Origin: Dehalococcoidales bacterium
GTDB lineage: Bacteria; Chloroflexota; Dehalococcoidia; Dehalococcoidales; UBA3254
DNA length: 7,396 nt
Assembly (NCBI GenBank): GCA_028718465.1
Contig: JAQULX010000131.1
Span: forward strand, 1-7,396
Direction of reading: 5' to 3'
Under the pieces are notes generated by a model. The model was not told the origin of the DNA. It made no database searches and saw only the letters and a program-made list of their open reading frames with translations. A program made the translations under genes and the position numbers. Positions 4,393 to 7,396 of the stretch are shown piece after piece; positions within the stretch are counted from its first letter, which is position 1; every line of letters starts with the position of its first letter.

Positions 4393-5640
4393 TTGGAAAA
4401 GACACCTGAACAATTATATGAAGAGAGAGAAAAACGAGTTACCGATACTATACAGTTAAAGGTTCCGGACAGAGTACCGGTAATGATTGAGTTCAGCTAT
4501 TTCCCGGCTAAATATACCGGGATCACTTGCGAGGCGGCTTTTTATGATTTTGATTTGTGGTTGAAAGCCTATACCAAAACCGTGCAGGACTATGCTCCGG
4601 ATGTCGTTCAACTTTTGCCCTTCTTTCCCGGAACATTCTACGATATCCTGGAATCAAAACAACTCAAATTGCCCGGACATGGTGTTGATCCGAACCATTC
4701 TCAGCAATTTATCGAAGGTGAGTTCCTGAAGGCGGATGAGTACGATGCTTTAATGGAAGACCGTACTGACTTCAACCTGCGGTATTTCTTACCCAGGATA
4801 TTTGGGGCTCTACAGCCTTTCAGCCGGATACCGCCTTTTTGTGACACTACATTCAGTTATTTCGAGGTCGCGGCTCTGGCTGAATCTCTTTTTAATCCGG
4901 AAATTTCCGGAGCTCTTAAGAAATTACTGGAAGCCGGAGAGGTGATGTCCAGGTATCGTTCTCAGATGGACTCTTTCAACAAGGAAATAGAAAACCTGGG
5001 ATTCCCTCTGTACGGAGTCCCCGGAGCGCACATACCCTTTGATCATATCTCCTACCATATGCGGGGCATGCGGGGGACGTACCTTGATATGTACAGGCAG
5101 CCGGACAAGCTGATCGAGGTTTTTGACTGGATGATGCCGCTGCAAATTAAGAAAGCCCTGGCCCACGCCAAAACAAGCGGCCGGAAAAGGGTCTTTTTCG
5201 CGCTACACCGGGGGGCTGATAATTTCATGTCAGCCAAGCAATTTGAAAAATTCTACTGGCCTTACGCTAAAAAGATGGTCCTGGCGCTGCTGGATGAGGG
5301 ACTGACACCCTGTCTTTTCCTGGAAGGTGACTATACCTCCCGGCTGGAATATTTCCTGGAATTGCCCAGGGGGAAAGTCCTGGGCCGATTTGATTCGGTG
5401 GATATCTTTAGAGCCAAAGAGGTATTACACGATCATATGTGTATCATGGGCAATGTGCCGGTCTCCATTTTACAGACAGGCACTCCTCAGGATGTTGAAG
5501 CTTACTGTAAGAAGCTGATCGATATCGTGGGTAAAGACGGCGGCTTGATTGTTGCTCCCAGGAGTACTCCGGATGAAGCCAGACCGGAAAATCTCAAAGC
5601 CATGGTCGATTTTACCAGGAAGTACGGCGTCTATAAATAA
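4393..5640 (+). CDS. URO-D family protein, cobalamin-methyltransferase-like
   Basis: This 415-residue cytoplasmic protein has the uroporphyrinogen decarboxylase (HemE)/MtaA TIM-barrel fold, longer than HemE (about 340-360). An N-terminal KVPDRVPVMIEF (23-34) replaces the substrate-binding start of true HemE, and the C-terminal half follows the family order: LHRGADNFMS (271-280), PCLFLEGDYTSR (306-317), GRFDSVDIFRAKEVL (331-345), CIMGNVPVSILQTGTPQDV (350-368) and a final GGLIV...EN segment (383-400). Methyltransferases of this fold (MtaA, MtbA, CmuA) move methyl groups between corrinoid proteins and thiols or folates using a zinc bound by His-x-Cys and a later Cys. Here the His-x-Cys-Gly position reads LEGD, so zinc binding of the usual kind is doubtful. 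The gene stands alone on the plus strand, divergent from the IclR gene. Most likely it handles methyl or C1 groups of a catabolic substrate; a heme-synthesis role is unlikely. Confidence 0.82.
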   Translation: MEKTPEQLYEEREKRVTDTIQLKVPDRVPVMIEFSYFPAKYTGITCEAAFYDFDLWLKAYTKTVQDYAPDVVQLLPFFPGTFYDILESKQLKLPGHGVDPNHSQQFIEGEFLKADEYDALMEDRTDFNLRYFLPRIFGALQPFSRIPPFCDTTFSYFEVAALAESLFNPEISGALKKLLEAGEVMSRYRSQMDSFNKEIENLGFPLYGVPGAHIPFDHISYHMRGMRGTYLDMYRQPDKLIEVFDWMMPLQIKKALAHAKTSGRKRVFFALHRGADNFMSAKQFEKFYWPYAKKMVLALLDEGLTPCLFLEGDYTSRLEYFLELPRGKVLGRFDSVDIFRAKEVLHDHMCIMGNVPVSILQTGTPQDVEAYCKKLIDIVGKDGGLIVAPRSTPDEARPENLKAMVDFTRKYGVYK

Positions 5641-5650
5641 TACTCAGAAA

Positions 5651-5674
5651 ACCCAGGCTCTATTCATCCTGGGT
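5651..5674. terminator. Bidirectional terminator between converging genes
   Basis: ACCCAGG (5651-5657) pairs perfectly with CCTGGGT (5668-5674) around a 10-base loop. On the plus strand it follows the URO-D stop by 10 bp and is followed by GTATTTT. On the minus strand it is followed by TTTTCTG. The stop codon of the MFS gene (5662-5660) lies in the loop, and one stem arm encodes part of that protein's last codons. The T-tracts are modest, so efficiency is uncertain. Confidence 0.65.
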
Positions 5675-6901
5675 GTATTTTACGCTGCTATTTCTCCTGG
5701 TTTCTTTGACAAAAACTAAAAGCAGGACCCCTGCTGCGGCCAGGGCAGCCCAGAAAATAAACGGCCATATGATGCCCTGCTGGCTGTACGGCAGGCTGTT
5801 ACCGATCGGTGGTGATAATGTCCGGCCGACTAAGGACGTGGCCAGCAGCAGCCCTATCGCTGTACCGGAGTAGTTCGATTCAAACCGGGTCGTCTCAACG
5901 CTCAAAGTAAACAAGAGGGCTGAATTTACCTGTGAAAAGCTGCCGGCCAGGATTACCAGAATCCAGACCGCCTCATTATAAACTACTGACAGCAAACCGA
6001 CCCCGATGGCAGCGAAAATGAATGATACCAGGAGAAAGATTTTTCGGGCGCCGATCCTGTCTGATAGTAACGTTATCGGCAGAACACAAAAAATGCTGGC
6101 TGCGTTATAAACTGCCAATACCCCACCGGCTCCTACGACGTTCCATCCGTGTTCTTCCAGGTGATAGGGTAAAAACCCCTGCATTCCCATTATGCAGCCT
6201 TGATATAAAAACAGAGACAGTCCGAAAATCCAGAGGGCTTTAATACGGACGAGGTGCTTGAATGCCTCGCGGAAAGGGACTGTACTATGATTACTGAACG
6301 ACTTTATAGATTCGGGTTCTTTGATGATGAACCACCAGATCAAACATAACAGGATAGAAATCGCTCCGTACAGGAATAATACGTTCCTCCAGCCCCCCAG
6401 CAGCGGTGAAAGCAAGGTGGCGCTGATCATTGAACCCAGCATCATGCCGAATCCTCCACCGGTTGCCAGAAAACCCTGCGCCAGCGCTCCCTTTTGTTTT
6501 ACCAGGCAGGCGCTGCCCATTATAGTTACCCCGGGCAGCATCGCCGAACTGATGATGCCCCATAAAAAAGTGGTAGCCAGAAGAGTATAATAATCACCGG
6601 AGAGACCTCTCAGGGCGCCGGTTAAACCACTCAAAATGCCTATGATGACTATGGTGCGTTTATTTCCCAGTCTATCGCTGAGAATTCCTCCAAGCGGAGC
6701 GACGAAGATACTGCCCAGGGAAAAAACGCCCCAGATGAAACCTATTTGCGACAGGTTAAGGTTAAGGTCCTGGGAGATTTCTTTGAAAAGTACCGGCATG
6801 CTCGTCATGGGTACGGCTGAAACCATACCCAATGTTAAAGCCGCAAAGACCAATGTCGACCAGTTGTTTTGCGCGGGCTTAATCTGGGTTTCCACTACCA
6901 A
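5660..6901 (-). CDS. MFS transporter (small organic anion/CynX-NimT-like)
   Basis: A 413-residue major facilitator superfamily permease in the cell membrane with about 12 predicted helices. The cytoplasmic loop motif A appears after TM2 as GGILSDRLGNKR (71-82) and again in the second half as SDRIGARK (280-287), and the longer central loop lies near 194-220 (KEPESIKSFSNHSTVPFREAF). A motif-C-like GGGFGMMLGS (148-157) suggests proton-coupled transport. The overall pattern resembles MFS carriers of organic anions; uptake is more likely than export but is not shown. The TTG at 6901 has only a weak GGA upstream, and GTG at 6895 is an alternative start. The gene begins 56 bp after the amidohydrolase stop in the same direction with no strong terminator between, so the two are likely cotranscribed and may act on the same compound. 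Confidence 0.88.
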   Translation of the reverse strand: MVVETQIKPAQNNWSTLVFAALTLGMVSAVPMTSMPVLFKEISQDLNLNLSQIGFIWGVFSLGSIFVAPLGGILSDRLGNKRTIVIIGILSGLTGALRGLSGDYYTLLATTFLWGIISSAMLPGVTIMGSACLVKQKGALAQGFLATGGGFGMMLGSMISATLLSPLLGGWRNVLFLYGAISILLCLIWWFIIKEPESIKSFSNHSTVPFREAFKHLVRIKALWIFGLSLFLYQGCIMGMQGFLPYHLEEHGWNVVGAGGVLAVYNAASIFCVLPITLLSDRIGARKIFLLVSFIFAAIGVGLLSVVYNEAVWILVILAGSFSQVNSALLFTLSVETTRFESNYSGTAIGLLLATSLVGRTLSPPIGNSLPYSQQGIIWPFIFWAALAAAGVLLLVFVKETRRNSSVKYTQDE

Positions 6902-6957
6902 TTATTATCCATTTCCCGAATACCAGGACCGGGTTATTACCTATTTTTCAATGCAGA

Positions 6958-7396
6958 TCATAAAACGGGGAGCCGGTAGGCCTTCGCTGCCGTATCATGG
7001 AAAAGGGCCCTTTTCTCTTCACTCGAAAAGTCCTCTGCAATGCGCTTGAAAGCGTTCCACAAGATGGTATACGAATAAGACCTTTTATCGACCGGGAAAT
7101 TGCTTTCAAACATACACCGGTTAACTCCGAACTTCTCGATGCACCATAGAAAATAAGGGGCAAAGGCTTCGGCCAGCGCAATCGAGCCCGGCGGCTGCTC
7201 TTTTTCATACCAGCCGAATCCGTTGATTCCCATTCCCAGGCCCCCCAGCTTTATGAATACATTCCCGCAATCCGCCAGGGCAGCGATCCCTTTCTGCCAT
7301 TCGCGAAATACCTCATCACGCTTTCCGGCATAGGGACCGTCGCCGAGCGGGCCTCCGGCGTGGTCGACAATAATCACGGTATCAGGGAAGGTTTTT
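6958..7396 (-). CDS. Amidohydrolase family 2 (TIM-barrel metal hydrolase), 3' part
   Basis: Only the C-terminal 145 codons are in the window; the frame is open to the right edge, reading KTFPDTVIIVDHAGGPLGDG, so the true start lies beyond 7396. A GTG at 7377 is internal (it encodes the Val before IIVDH) and is not the start. The features are those of Amidohydro_2 (PF04909, COG3618 group): VDHAGGP with a metal-site histidine, CGNVFIKLGGLGM for the next barrel strand, and RCMFESNFPVDK near the last strand, where many relatives have G-S-D-W-P and here Asn replaces the Asp. Family members hydrolyse lactones or amides or decarboxylate aromatic acids. It is upstream of the MFS gene in a probable operon. 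The family is firm, the substrate unknown, and the metal ligands near the N-terminus cannot be checked. Confidence 0.88.
   Translation of the reverse strand, partial: KTFPDTVIIVDHAGGPLGDGPYAGKRDEVFREWQKGIAALADCGNVFIKLGGLGMGINGFGWYEKEQPPGSIALAEAFAPYFLWCIEKFGVNRCMFESNFPVDKRSYSYTILWNAFKRIAEDFSSEEKRALFHDTAAKAYRLPVL

Noticed and set aside
6636..7049. 137-codon plus-strand ORF spanning the MFS start and amidohydrolase end
   Set aside because: It is antisense to two recognised genes, with no homology or ribosome-binding site seen.
6948..7208. 86-codon minus-strand ORF overlapping the amidohydrolase in another frame
   Set aside because: The overlapping frame 6958-7396 carries clear amidohydrolase motifs and is open to the window edge, so this is an out-of-frame shadow.

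Overview
The window looks like chromosomal DNA from an anaerobic Gram-positive bacterium, most plausibly a Clostridia/Peptococcaceae-type organism. This is inference from a moderate base composition, purine-rich Shine-Dalgarno sequences, frequent TTG start codons, and a URO-D-fold methyltransferase-like protein of a kind common in anaerobes. No rRNA, tRNA, CRISPR array or complete insertion sequence was seen.

Layout. (1) 1-526 (+) holds a small HicA/HicB-type toxin-antitoxin locus. The hicA frame matches the family over its full 60 codons but has no ATG/GTG/TTG start: ACG stands where the start should be. hicB is a short form without a DNA-binding domain. Two copies of an 11-bp near-palindrome lie upstream. 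(2) 596-1777 (-) is a TPR protein fused to a pRiA4b ORF-3-like domain, preceded by 362 bp (1778-2139) with only a doubtful ORF. (3) 2140-3833 (-) is a likely two-gene unit: an IclR-family regulator followed by a membrane-anchored alpha/beta hydrolase. (4) 3834-4392 is a 559-bp divergent control region. It contains a near-consensus iclR promoter with an inverted repeat between its -35 and -10 boxes, three long-spaced inverted repeats, and candidate promoters for the rightward gene. (5) 4393-5640 (+) is a URO-D family (cobalamin-methyltransferase-like) protein lacking the usual His-x-Cys zinc motif. (6) 5660-7396 (-) is a second unit: the 3' part of an amidohydrolase (its 5' end lies outside the window) followed by an MFS transporter. 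It converges on the URO-D gene across a 17-bp gap that shares a bidirectional hairpin terminator.

Working model (inference): regions 3-6 form a catabolic island. The MFS protein would import a small organic acid, the amidohydrolase and perhaps the alpha/beta hydrolase would act on C-C, C-N or ester bonds, the URO-D protein would take part in methyl or C1 handling, and the IclR protein would control the divergent promoters. The substrate cannot be named from this sequence.
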